Assembly (NCBI RefSeq): GCF_020096995.1
Contig: NZ_CP083692.1
Location: forward strand, 2,666,001-2,730,000
Origin: Leucobacter sp. Psy1
GTDB lineage: Bacteria > Actinomycetota > Actinomycetes > Actinomycetales > Microbacteriaceae
DNA length: 64,000 nucleotides
Direction of reading: 5' to 3'
Made by a program: the position numbers and the translations under genes. The notes under the pieces are model-generated. The model searched no databases. It had not been told where the DNA came from and saw only the letters and a list, made by a program, of their open reading frames with translations. Shown here in pieces: positions 43,383-50,948 of this stretch (positions are counted from its first letter, which is position 1; every line of letters starts with the position of its first letter).

Positions 43383-45128
43383 TCAGTGGGCGCCGTGCAG
43401 GATCATCGCCTGCACACCCCACCCCAGAGGGACGGTGCGCTCATGGATCCACCCGGTCTTGCGTCCGAGTCCGGCAATCGCCTCGGCGTCCCGCATCCCC
43501 GACCCGTTGACCCCGATGGCGCGCACCCGTTCTTCATGAGCGTGCGGATCGAGCGAGTCAGGCGACGTCGCATCGACGACGACGAGCACGTCGGTGCGCG
43601 CGCGGAGCCGCTGGAGCAGGTTCCGGGCTTCGGCGTCGGTCCGGTTCCGCAGCGCGAAAGCGGCGATACCGAGGTCGGCGTGAGGCAGCTCGGGCCCAGA
43701 GTCGGGGACCCCGTGCTCTGAAGCCTCGGCGAGGACGGCGACCTCGGTCTCGTTGCCGCCGAGCCTGAGCTCGGCACCGATTCCCACCTCGCGGGCAAGA
43801 TCAGCGAGCTCTGCAGCCCCTGCCCCGGCGAGGAGCACGCGTTCGGCTCCGTCCCAGACCGCGTCACGGAGCAGCGCCGGTGCGAGGAACCGCAGGATGC
43901 CGGCTTCTTCGCACTGCTCGGCGAACAGCGCGCGGTCCTGTTCCAGTTCCTCCGCGAGCGTGCGCCCCCTGGCCGCCTCCCAAGCCGAGCGGCCAGAAGC
44001 GAGTGCCTCGGGGAGCGCGCCGAGCGCGTGCATCACGTCCCCGTCGTGCCCGTCGAACTCCTCGCGCGCGCGCTCGTCGGCGAGCAGCGCTTCGGCCGCC
44101 GGCCCGATCGCGAGGCCGTCATCGGTGAGACCGCTCGGTACCACCATCCCGTAGTGCACGAGCGTCGGCATCAGAGCTGAGACCGCAGGGGCTGCGAGCC
44201 CGCGGCGACCGGCGATCTCCCCCGGTGTCGCACCGGGGTGATCGGCGAGGTCGTCGAGGATCCCGCTCCGCAGCGCCGCCCGCACCGTGAACCAGGCGAC
44301 CGGCGATGGAATCTCGGGTGAGGCCTGGTCGTCCGAGTGCTCGGCGTGCCAGTACCCGGTGATGTTGACGCGCTGCTTCGGCAGCCCCAGCTCGCGCGAG
44401 ACGAGACGCCTGATCGGCAGCAGCGTCCGGCTCTCCGCCGCGGCCCAGAAGAAGCCGTCGCCGTCTTCGGGGATCGCCTGCCGTGCCGCGCGTTCGAGGG
44501 GTGCCCGGTCCGTGGGATCGGCGACGACCCACTCGATCGTGTCACCCTCGGCCAGCGCCAGGTCCTGCCGTGCCCGCGGGTGCGAGACGGTGACGACGAT
44601 GCGGGCGGGCGCCGGGGTCGGACGCTCGTCGAGAAACCGCCCGATGGCGGGGAGTGCGGTCTCATCCCCGATCAGCACGATCCAGTCAAGGCGCTCAGGC
44701 AGTACGAGCGACGACTTCGGGCCCACCACCCACAGCGCGTCGCCGCGAGCCGCACCTCTGGCCCACGTCGCTGCGGGTCCGTGGCCGTGCAGCACGAAGT
44801 CGAGATCGACTTCGCCGCGCTCATGGTCGACCCGGCGAGGCGTGTAGTCGCGAGCGACTCGGGCGGGCGCCGCCGTCCACTCGATACCGTGGGCGAGCTG
44901 GATCGGCAAGACGTCGGGGAGCTCGGACTCATCGGCGAAGATCGCCTTCACGTGGTCGTCGAACATCGGAGCGTGGAACGCTCCGAGCGTCAGGCCGTCG
45001 CGTTCGAAGGCGTCGAACTCTGGTCCGCCGAGGGTGATGCGTCGCATCCGGGGAGTCACCTCCCGCACGGCGAGAACGTCGAGACGTCGCAGGACCAGAG
45101 GATGAGTGACGAAGTCCCGATGAGCCAT
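43383..45128 (-). CDS. Siderophore-interacting ferric reductase fused to a methyltransferase-like domain
   Basis: A 581-residue two-part protein. Residues 1-265 are a complete siderophore-interacting protein (FAD-dependent ferric-siderophore reductase), with LDVLAVREVTPRMRRITLGG, DYTPRRVDHERGEVDLDFVLHG in part, GPKSSLVLPE, LIGDETALPAIGRFL and ITGYWHAE at the end. Residues 275-335 look like the winged-helix dimerisation domain of O-methyltransferases (FTVRAALRSGILDDLADHPG). From about 340 to the end the sequence resembles a class I methyltransferase, with a degenerate SAM loop VLLAGAGAAELADLA (about 431-445). The first part should release iron from ferric siderophores in the cytosol; the role of the second is unknown. 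A weak iron-box-like sequence lies upstream. Confidence 0.85.
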   Translation of the reverse strand: MAHRDFVTHPLVLRRLDVLAVREVTPRMRRITLGGPEFDAFERDGLTLGAFHAPMFDDHVKAIFADESELPDVLPIQLAHGIEWTAAPARVARDYTPRRVDHERGEVDLDFVLHGHGPAATWARGAARGDALWVVGPKSSLVLPERLDWIVLIGDETALPAIGRFLDERPTPAPARIVVTVSHPRARQDLALAEGDTIEWVVADPTDRAPLERAARQAIPEDGDGFFWAAAESRTLLPIRRLVSRELGLPKQRVNITGYWHAEHSDDQASPEIPSPVAWFTVRAALRSGILDDLADHPGATPGEIAGRRGLAAPAVSALMPTLVHYGMVVPSGLTDDGLAIGPAAEALLADERAREEFDGHDGDVMHALGALPEALASGRSAWEAARGRTLAEELEQDRALFAEQCEEAGILRFLAPALLRDAVWDGAERVLLAGAGAAELADLAREVGIGAELRLGGNETEVAVLAEASEHGVPDSGPELPHADLGIAAFALRNRTDAEARNLLQRLRARTDVLVVVDATSPDSLDPHAHEERVRAIGVNGSGMRDAEAIAGLGRKTGWIHERTVPLGWGVQAMILHGAH

Positions 45129-45170
45129 GTCTGTCCTGTGCTCCTGTCGCGCGCGCTATTTCTTTCTGAT

Positions 45171-45189
45171 CACAACCAGATTTACCTTA
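45171..45189 (-). promoter_or_regulatory. Weak iron-box-like sequence upstream of the siderophore reductase
   Basis: On the minus strand TAAGGTAAATCTGGTTGTG matches the left half of the DtxR/IdeR consensus (TWAGGTWA) and the central CT, but the right half is poor. It lies 43 bases before the start codon in an AT-rich patch. Iron control of this gene is expected for the family, but this site is only a candidate. Confidence 0.25.
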
Positions 45190-45216
45190 TCGGCGGCGCG
45201 GTACGGCGGCAATGGT

Positions 45217-46020
45217 TCAGAGCTTGTCGTAGCGCGCACGGAAGACGCAGAACAGCGCATAGGCGAGGAACCCGATCCCCATCGCTGTGACGATCGCGGT
45301 GCCGGCGGGGAGGTCCTTCAGCAATCGGATGGCCGCGTCGAGCGCACCTGCGGCGTCGGGATCCTGCTTGATCGCCGCGGTCACGACGAGTCCGCCGACC
45401 ACACCGAGCGACGCGCCCTTCGCCACGTACCCGAACGCGCCGAGCGCCTCGATTGCACGACCGCCGGGCCCCTTCGGAAGTTTGACGCGCTTGCGGAACC
45501 CGCGTCGCACCCCGATCACGATGAACACCACACCGGCTATGCCGATGGCGATGCCCGCTATCGCGAGCAGGAACGGGCCACCCGGCATCTGCAGCAGACC
45601 GCCGCTCGCCTGCTCGGCACTCTGCTCCCCGTCGGATCGCGATCCTGATGCATACTTCCCCGCAACAAAGCCGAGCACCAGGTAGATCACCGCGCGACCC
45701 CACTCGGAGATCCGCCAGGACCAGCGCTGTTTCGTGTCGCTGATGCGGATGGAGAACCCGTTGACCACGTAGTACACGCCGAGTGCCACGAGCACCGCAG
45801 CGAGCAGCCACAGAGCGAACGCACCGAACGGTGCCTCAGCGATGGTCTGGAACGCCTGCGACTGGTCGCTCTGACCGCTGCCCGTCCACGCGAGCATCAG
45901 CGCGAAGACACCGATGATCCCGTGCACCAGGCCGTTCGCGACGTGACCGCAGCGCGCCGCGACCCGGAAAGAGGGATGTTGTTCCGCGCGCTCCGCTGCG
46001 GCTTTGACGCGTTCGTCCAC
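45217..46020 (-). CDS. DUF1206 membrane protein
   Basis: A 267-residue protein made of three similar two-helix repeats, the DUF1206 pattern. Each repeat begins with a Gly/Tyr/Ala-containing helix (ARCGHVANGLVHGIIGVFAL, RISEWGRAVIYLVLGFVAGK and EALGAFGYVAKGASLGVVGG) and is followed by a second hydrophobic helix. Function is unknown. The GTG start has no ribosome site, but TACTCT (46027-46032, minus strand) ends six bases before it, indicating a leaderless transcript. Confidence 0.85.
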   Translation of the reverse strand: MDERVKAAAERAEQHPSFRVAARCGHVANGLVHGIIGVFALMLAWTGSGQSDQSQAFQTIAEAPFGAFALWLLAAVLVALGVYYVVNGFSIRISDTKQRWSWRISEWGRAVIYLVLGFVAGKYASGSRSDGEQSAEQASGGLLQMPGGPFLLAIAGIAIGIAGVVFIVIGVRRGFRKRVKLPKGPGGRAIEALGAFGYVAKGASLGVVGGLVVTAAIKQDPDAAGALDAAIRLLKDLPAGTAIVTAMGIGFLAYALFCVFRARYDKL

Positions 46021-46038
46021 AGTGGCAGAGTACCGGGT

Positions 46039-47163
46039 CTAGTGGTCGAACGCGGCGCGGATCTCCTCGTGGGGGATCGCGAAACTCGCGTGACCGTTGC
46101 GGCCCTCGATGTCGCGCGCCGCGACGAGAGCGTTCAGCACCGCCTCCTCCGTGGCCTCGACGACCGCGCTATAGAGAGCATCAATGGCACCCCACGCGAG
46201 CACCTCGAGCTGCTCGGTCGTCGCCGCCGGCGTGCCCATGCGCGACCTCAGCGCCCCAGCGTTCGCGGTGGAGAACGCGAGGAAGATGTCCCCCGAAAAG
46301 TGACTCCCGGTCGTGCCGGTACGGGCAAGACCCAGCGGTACCCGGCGGGCGAGGGCGCGGCACTGGTCGGGGAGGAGCGGGGCGTCGGTCGCGACGACCA
46401 CAATGACGCTGCCCGCGCCGGGCGTTGCGCCTGCCGCCTCGCCGGTCTCGTGCGCGAACCAGTCGGTCGTCTCGATCGGGCACGCCGCTGCGGAGCCGCG
46501 CCCGAGCCGGTGTCCGTCGACGCGGAGCTCGGCCCGGGAGCCGAAGTTCGCCTGCAGCAGCACCCCCACCGTCCACGACCGGTCCCCCGCACCGACGATG
46601 CGTGACGCGGTTCCGGTGCCTCCCTTGAACCCGTAGCAGTTCATGCCGGTTCCGCCACCGACGTTGCCTTCCGCGACGGGACCGGAAGCCGCCGAGTCGA
46701 GGGCGCGCATCGCGTGCTCGGGAGTCACCGCTTCGGCATTGATCTCGTTGAGGTAACCGTCCCAAGTCTCTCCCACGACGGGCAGCATCCACTGCGCAGC
46801 CGCACCCGGATCGTGCGCGGCAAGCCACCGGTCGATCCCGCGGTGCACTGACCCTACGGCGTGCGAGTTAGTGATCGCGAGCGGCGTCTGGAACTGTCCG
46901 GCCTCGTCGATCCAGGAGCGCCCGGTAAGTTCACCGTTGCCGTTGAGCACAGCTACTCCCGCGGCGCAGGGGACCCCGAGCCCCGAGCGGCCCCGGGGCA
47001 GGATCGCGGTGACCCCCGTCCGCGCGACACTCGGCTCGTCGTGCACGATCGTCTCGAAGCCGACTTCGAGACCGGGCACGTCGGTGATCGCGTTCCACCT
47101 GCCGGTCACGCCGTCGAGCGGCACTCCCAGGTCGCGGGCACGGGGGGATGCTGGATCGGTCAC
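46039..47163 (-). CDS. P1-family (DmpA-type) aminopeptidase
   Basis: A 374-residue self-processing Ntn-type hydrolase that removes N-terminal residues from peptides, including beta-amino-acid peptides in some members. The autocleavage and nucleophile site is clear: Gly251-Ser252 in PGAGSVIVVVATDAPL, matching the G-S junction of DmpA. Upstream motifs ITNSHAVGSVHRGIDRW, EGNVGGGTGMNCYGFKGG and GVLLQANFG are family hallmarks. The start overlaps the TetR gene end by four bases, forming an operon with a TetR regulator and an amino-acid permease. That suggests uptake and hydrolysis of a peptide-like or amidated compound. Confidence 0.9.
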   Translation of the reverse strand: MTDPASPRARDLGVPLDGVTGRWNAITDVPGLEVGFETIVHDEPSVARTGVTAILPRGRSGLGVPCAAGVAVLNGNGELTGRSWIDEAGQFQTPLAITNSHAVGSVHRGIDRWLAAHDPGAAAQWMLPVVGETWDGYLNEINAEAVTPEHAMRALDSAASGPVAEGNVGGGTGMNCYGFKGGTGTASRIVGAGDRSWTVGVLLQANFGSRAELRVDGHRLGRGSAAACPIETTDWFAHETGEAAGATPGAGSVIVVVATDAPLLPDQCRALARRVPLGLARTGTTGSHFSGDIFLAFSTANAGALRSRMGTPAATTEQLEVLAWGAIDALYSAVVEATEEAVLNALVAARDIEGRNGHASFAIPHEEIRAAFDH

Positions 47164-47807
47164 GGCGCGTCCTTTCGGGGTTCTCCTGCGGGTGCGAGTG
47201 GTTCGGTACCAACCTCGAGCGAGCAGTCCAGGGCAATCTCGGCGAACGCGATAGCGTTCCGCAGGTACCGTCCGCGGGAGCGGTTGCTTGGGTCAAGAAG
47301 GTAGAGGTCGTACGCGTCCTCGAGCGCGACGAGATTCTCGGCGATTGCATGCACACTCATCCGGGGCCGGAAGGCGCCGACGGCGGTGCCGACCTCGACG
47401 ACGGTGCGGTAGAGCGCGACCTGCCGCTCCATGAGCACGTTCACAGAGGCGCGGAACTGCGGCCGTTCGCGGAGCATCGACGAGGCTTCGTACACGATCC
47501 TGAGATCATTGCTGATGGTTTCAGGGATGCCCGCCTCGAGCATGCGACGCAAGCGCAGTACGGGATCTGACTCACCCTCGACCATCCGGGCTCGACGATC
47601 GCTGAACTCGTCGATCGCGCCCTGCACCGCGGCGTCCACGAGCTGGTCGATGCTCTCGAAGTGATAGAGCACGCTGCCGGCGCTCACGGAAGCGCGGTCC
47701 GCGACCGCGCGGACGCTTGTGCCGGCGATTCCGAGTTCGCTGATCGTCTCGCTCGCCGCGGCGACGAGCCGTTCTCTGCGCAGGCGACCCTTGGGCGTGG
47801 GAGTCAT
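47160..47807 (-). CDS. TetR-family transcriptional regulator
   Basis: A 215-residue TetR regulator. The N-terminal DNA-binding domain (about 10-58) includes LVAAASETISELGIAGTSVR and VADRASVSAGSVLYHFESID. The C-terminal helical domain should bind a ligand. Its ATG overlaps the permease stop by four bases and its stop overlaps the aminopeptidase start, so regulator, transporter and enzyme are co-translated. The palindrome upstream of the permease (49385-49400) is a fitting operator. Confidence 0.88.
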   Translation of the reverse strand: MTPTPKGRLRRERLVAAASETISELGIAGTSVRAVADRASVSAGSVLYHFESIDQLVDAAVQGAIDEFSDRRARMVEGESDPVLRLRRMLEAGIPETISNDLRIVYEASSMLRERPQFRASVNVLMERQVALYRTVVEVGTAVGAFRPRMSVHAIAENLVALEDAYDLYLLDPSNRSRGRYLRNAIAFAEIALDCSLEVGTEPLAPAGEPRKDAP

Positions 47808-49288
47808 CTGGCCTCCACTTCGTCGACGGCGATCACGCGCACTGACTGTGTAAGCGCCGCGTAGCGGCGCGGAGCCCGCCGTTTCATCACGAGACCGACG
47901 CCGACCCCGAAGAGGAACACCACCGGCACACAGGCGATCATAATCCAGTTGACGCCGCCCTCGACCCCCGAGACGAGGTCGAAGTGGGTCACGATCACCG
48001 TAAACGCGGTGAGCAGGCCGATCGCTCCGAAGATCGGCGCCACAACGACTCGCCAGACGCCGTACCCGCGGCGATCACGCCAGAAGAACCCGATCACGGA
48101 GACGGCTGCGACGCCCTGAGAGAAGATGAGTCCCGCAACTCCGATCGCGTAGCTCCAGAGACCGATGCCCAAGAACGGATCCGCGCCAGATACGGCGCCG
48201 ATCACCATCGCGAGGAGTGAGATCGCAGTGAGCACGATGCTCGCGATGTGCGGGGACGACATCTTCGGGTGCGTGCGCGCGAACACCTTCGGCAGCAGTC
48301 GCTCGCGGCCGAGCGAGAAGAGGTACCGCGCGCAGGCGTTGTGGAACGCGAGGACGCAGGCAAAGAAGCTCGTGACGATGAGAATCTCCAGGACGATGCC
48401 CGCCCACGCCCCCAGCGCGTTCTCGCCGGCGATGAACATCATCTCCTCGAAATTGTCCGAGTTGGCAAGTGCGATTACGCCTTCAGCACCGAAGGCGACG
48501 GTCAGCGCCCAGAAGGTGAAGGCGTAGAAGATCGCGAGAAAGGCGATCGCGATGTACGTCGCGCGGGGAACGGTTCGCGTCGGACGATCAGCCTCCTCTG
48601 CATAGATCACCGTGCCTTCGAAGCCGAGGAACGCGCCGAACCCGAACACGAATAGGGCGCTCGCCCCCGCCGCGAAGAAGACGTTCTGCGGGTTGAACGA
48701 TGCCGCCGTGGCCTCGGGGATCGCCGCGCCGTTCTGAGCGACGATGGCGATCGAGATCACGAGCAGGATCGCGATCTCGGCGGTCAGCAGCACCGCGAGA
48801 ACCTTGGCTCCGACATCGATCCTCCGGTAGCCGAGGAATCCGACGATGGCGACGGCCAGCGCGGCCCAGACTCCCCAGTGCAGCTCGAAGCCGAACAGGT
48901 GGGAGAAGGTGAGATTCGCGTAGAACCCGAGCAGCGCGTAGAAGCAGATGCAGAGAAACGCATACGCGACGATGGTGATGAACGCGACACCGATCCCGAC
49001 TGGCTTGCCAAGCCCGGCTGCGGCGTACGCGTAGAACGCGCCAGTGTTCCTCACGAAGCGGGACATGGCGGTGAACCCGATCGCGAAGAGAATCAGCACT
49101 GCGCCACTCGCCAGCATGGCGCCGGGCGCACCCACTCCGCCGACGAGAAACGCGAGGGGCGCCGAGCTCACGGCCACCGTGAGCGGCGCTGCAGCGGAGA
49201 CGACGAAGAAGACTATGTCGAAGGTGCCGAGCTTTCCTCGCGCGAGTGTCCCCTCGCGTGGACCCTCGGTTGTCTCGTTCGTATGCAT
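47804..49288 (-). CDS. APC-superfamily amino acid permease
   Basis: A 494-residue membrane transporter of about twelve segments. It opens GTFDIVFFVVSAAAPLTVAV, with FVRNTGAFYAYAAAGLGKPVG in segments 2-3 and the conserved GFGAFLGFEGTVIYAEEADRP around residues 220-240. AGGAGG lies six bases before the ATG. It is the first gene of the three-gene operon ending with the DmpA-type aminopeptidase. The likely role is import of an amino acid or small amidated compound handled by that peptidase. Confidence 0.88.
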   Translation of the reverse strand: MHTNETTEGPREGTLARGKLGTFDIVFFVVSAAAPLTVAVSSAPLAFLVGGVGAPGAMLASGAVLILFAIGFTAMSRFVRNTGAFYAYAAAGLGKPVGIGVAFITIVAYAFLCICFYALLGFYANLTFSHLFGFELHWGVWAALAVAIVGFLGYRRIDVGAKVLAVLLTAEIAILLVISIAIVAQNGAAIPEATAASFNPQNVFFAAGASALFVFGFGAFLGFEGTVIYAEEADRPTRTVPRATYIAIAFLAIFYAFTFWALTVAFGAEGVIALANSDNFEEMMFIAGENALGAWAGIVLEILIVTSFFACVLAFHNACARYLFSLGRERLLPKVFARTHPKMSSPHIASIVLTAISLLAMVIGAVSGADPFLGIGLWSYAIGVAGLIFSQGVAAVSVIGFFWRDRRGYGVWRVVVAPIFGAIGLLTAFTVIVTHFDLVSGVEGGVNWIMIACVPVVFLFGVGVGLVMKRRAPRRYAALTQSVRVIAVDEVEAR

Positions 49289-49384
49289 ACTGGCCTCCTG
49301 GCACGTCGTCGTGCATTACTCATCGAGCGTGCAGGGAATACTCGCTCCGCCGCTCAATATGAAGGATGAACCTGGGAGATTTAT

Positions 49385-49400
49385 CTGAACACATGTTCAG
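49385..49400. promoter_or_regulatory. Candidate TetR operator upstream of the permease operon
   Basis: CTGAACACATGTTCAG, a 7-bp perfect inverted repeat (CTGAACA/TGTTCAG) with a 2-base centre, 97 bases upstream of the permease ATG. It is typical in size and symmetry for a TetR-family dimer; the TetR gene of the same operon is the likely source of the binder. Confidence 0.6.
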
Positions 49401-49459
49401 GTTTTGAGTTGCCGCGCACCCCGCCTCGGGCTTGGGCAGCACGATCCCGAACTGTGCAT

Positions 49460-49490
49460 CTGCGCGTCACCTGCGCGTCACCTGCGCCTG
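49460..49490. repeat. Short 11-bp tandem repeat
   Basis: Two perfect copies of CTGCGCGTCAC (49460-49470 and 49471-49481) are followed by a partial third (49482-49490), directly upstream of the small CxxC protein gene. A replication-slippage product or a small regulatory element are both possible. Confidence 0.8.
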
Positions 49491-49503
49491 CTCTGATGGA
49501 GGC

Positions 49504-49737
49504 ATGAAGCAGCTCATGAAAACGGTCAGGAAGATGCCGGACCTCGTCATGTTCGCGGTCCTCACCGCCCTGGAAGGCACGACGGAGCGTGTGCGCGTCT
49601 GTCCCGCCTGCGGGTTCGAACTCGTCGATCCATTCGCCGAGCCCTCGCCCTACGCCGATGACTTCGGCTACGGGCAAGACATGGACGATGCCGAGTTCGA
49701 CGAGTCCGAGTGCCTCAACTGCGGTACCGGGTACTGA
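49504..49737 (+). CDS. Small CxxC-pair (zinc-ribbon-like) protein
   Basis: A 77-residue predicted protein that I do not recognise. It begins MKQLMKTVRKMPDLVMFAV and carries two CxxC pairs, VCPACGFELVDP in the middle and ECLNCGTGY at the end, separated by an acidic, Tyr/Asp-rich linker. Together these could bind one zinc ion. GGAGG lies upstream but only one base before the ATG at 49504, so the ATG at 49516 (MKTVRK) may be the real start. It is divergent from the permease operon and stands alone. Confidence 0.6.
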   Translation: MKQLMKTVRKMPDLVMFAVLTALEGTTERVRVCPACGFELVDPFAEPSPYADDFGYGQDMDDAEFDESECLNCGTGY

Positions 49738-49793
49738 TCCGCGGCTGACCCTCGGCCCACCGGGAACACTGACCGGGTGCTACCGTGTCACGC

Positions 49794-50948
49794 ATGGTGG
49801 ACGGGTCCGTAATCCTCGGCATCCTGGCGATCGGCTCCGGCCTGACGCTCATCGGGCTCCTGATCGTCGCGATCGCCCGCCCGATCGCCTCCCACCTCCC
49901 GCGTCCGCTCGTGACCGAGTACGTTCCCCCGCCGGGGAGCGTCATCGAGCACGGCCTGCTCCTCCGAGCGGACCGCCGTGTCGTCGCGGCCGCACTGGTC
50001 GACCTGGCCGTCCGGAAGCAGATCAGGATCCTCGCTCCGCGCGGCTCCCGGGGGCCGGTCGCGGTGTCACCGGCTCCGGGCGCCTCCCTCTCGAGCGAGG
50101 AGCGCATGCTCCTCGACGCGCTGCGACCCGCAGCGCTCCGCCCGCGACAGGAACGGCGCCTGCTCCGCGCGCTCGCCGCCGTCGACCTGCACGTCGAGAG
50201 CGTCTCCGCGGCGCCCGACATCGCGTTTCTCCGCGGTCGGGGCGCATTCCGGCGGACGCAGCGCCGGCAGCTGACCGCGTTCCTGACTGCCGAACGGGAA
50301 CGGTTGGCCGCCGAAGGGCTCACGCGTTCGAGACCATCGAGCGCCCATCTGATCCTGCTCTCGCTCCTGTTCCTCGCCACGCTGCTGATCGGGGCGTTCC
50401 TCGCCCTCGGTGCCGTGCTCGAGGGCGAGTGGATGGGCGCCGTCGCGGTGCTGCTCGTGATCGCCGCGGTGTTCGGCGTCCTGATGCTCGCTCCCCCGCC
50501 GATCACCCGGTTCTCGGACCGGGGGCGTGACCTCCGTCGGCACCTGGCTGGCCTCCGCGAGTACATCCGTCTCGGCGAGCAGCGTCGTCTCGCGGCACTC
50601 GAGTCGGTCGCGGGCGCGCTTCGGACCGGGGCAGGGGCACCGACCGCCGGGGGCCTGGCCCTGGGTGTGGCCCAGGCCCCCGCGAGCGATGATCCGGTGG
50701 CGCAAGCGCAGCTCGACCGCTACGTCCTCCTCGAACGGCTGGTGCCGTACGCGATCCTGTTCCGCCAAGAGCGTTCCTGGCAGCGGGAGCTCGAGCATCT
50801 TGGCGACCTCGACGCCGCGGAGAACCTGCGCGTGCTGGGCGGCACGTTCGAGGGCGTCATGGCCGTCCTCGAAGTGCTCGTCATCATCGGGCAGATCTTC
50901 CGGGTCATCGGTGGTGTCGCCTCCCTCATCGGACGGATCGGGAACTAG
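49794..50948 (+). CDS. DUF2207-like membrane protein
   Basis: A 384-residue protein with an N-terminal membrane segment (ILGILAIGSGLTLIGLLIVA), then TEYVPPPGSVIEHGLLLRAD and VAAALVDLAVRKQIRIL. The last two match the cytoplasmic part of the DUF2207 family. Two central hydrophobic segments and GLREYIRLGEQRRLAALES follow, and a C-terminal hydrophobic segment ends the protein. The long extracytoplasmic domain of typical DUF2207 proteins is absent. Function is unknown. TACCGT (49781-49786) ends seven bases before the ATG at 49794, a leaderless layout; a GTG at 49785 lies inside that hexamer and is less likely. Confidence 0.7.
   Translation: MVDGSVILGILAIGSGLTLIGLLIVAIARPIASHLPRPLVTEYVPPPGSVIEHGLLLRADRRVVAAALVDLAVRKQIRILAPRGSRGPVAVSPAPGASLSSEERMLLDALRPAALRPRQERRLLRALAAVDLHVESVSAAPDIAFLRGRGAFRRTQRRQLTAFLTAERERLAAEGLTRSRPSSAHLILLSLLFLATLLIGAFLALGAVLEGEWMGAVAVLLVIAAVFGVLMLAPPPITRFSDRGRDLRRHLAGLREYIRLGEQRRLAALESVAGALRTGAGAPTAGGLALGVAQAPASDDPVAQAQLDRYVLLERLVPYAILFRQERSWQRELEHLGDLDAAENLRVLGGTFEGVMAVLEVLVIIGQIFRVIGGVASLIGRIGN

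Noticed and set aside
43383-45128. Frameshift or misassembly joining two genes in the siderophore reductase fusion
   Set aside because: The frame runs through without a break and the linker between domains reads naturally; no separate start with a ribosome site is evident for the second half.
49460-49490. CRISPR-like repeat
   Set aside because: The 11-bp units are tandem without spacers and too short.
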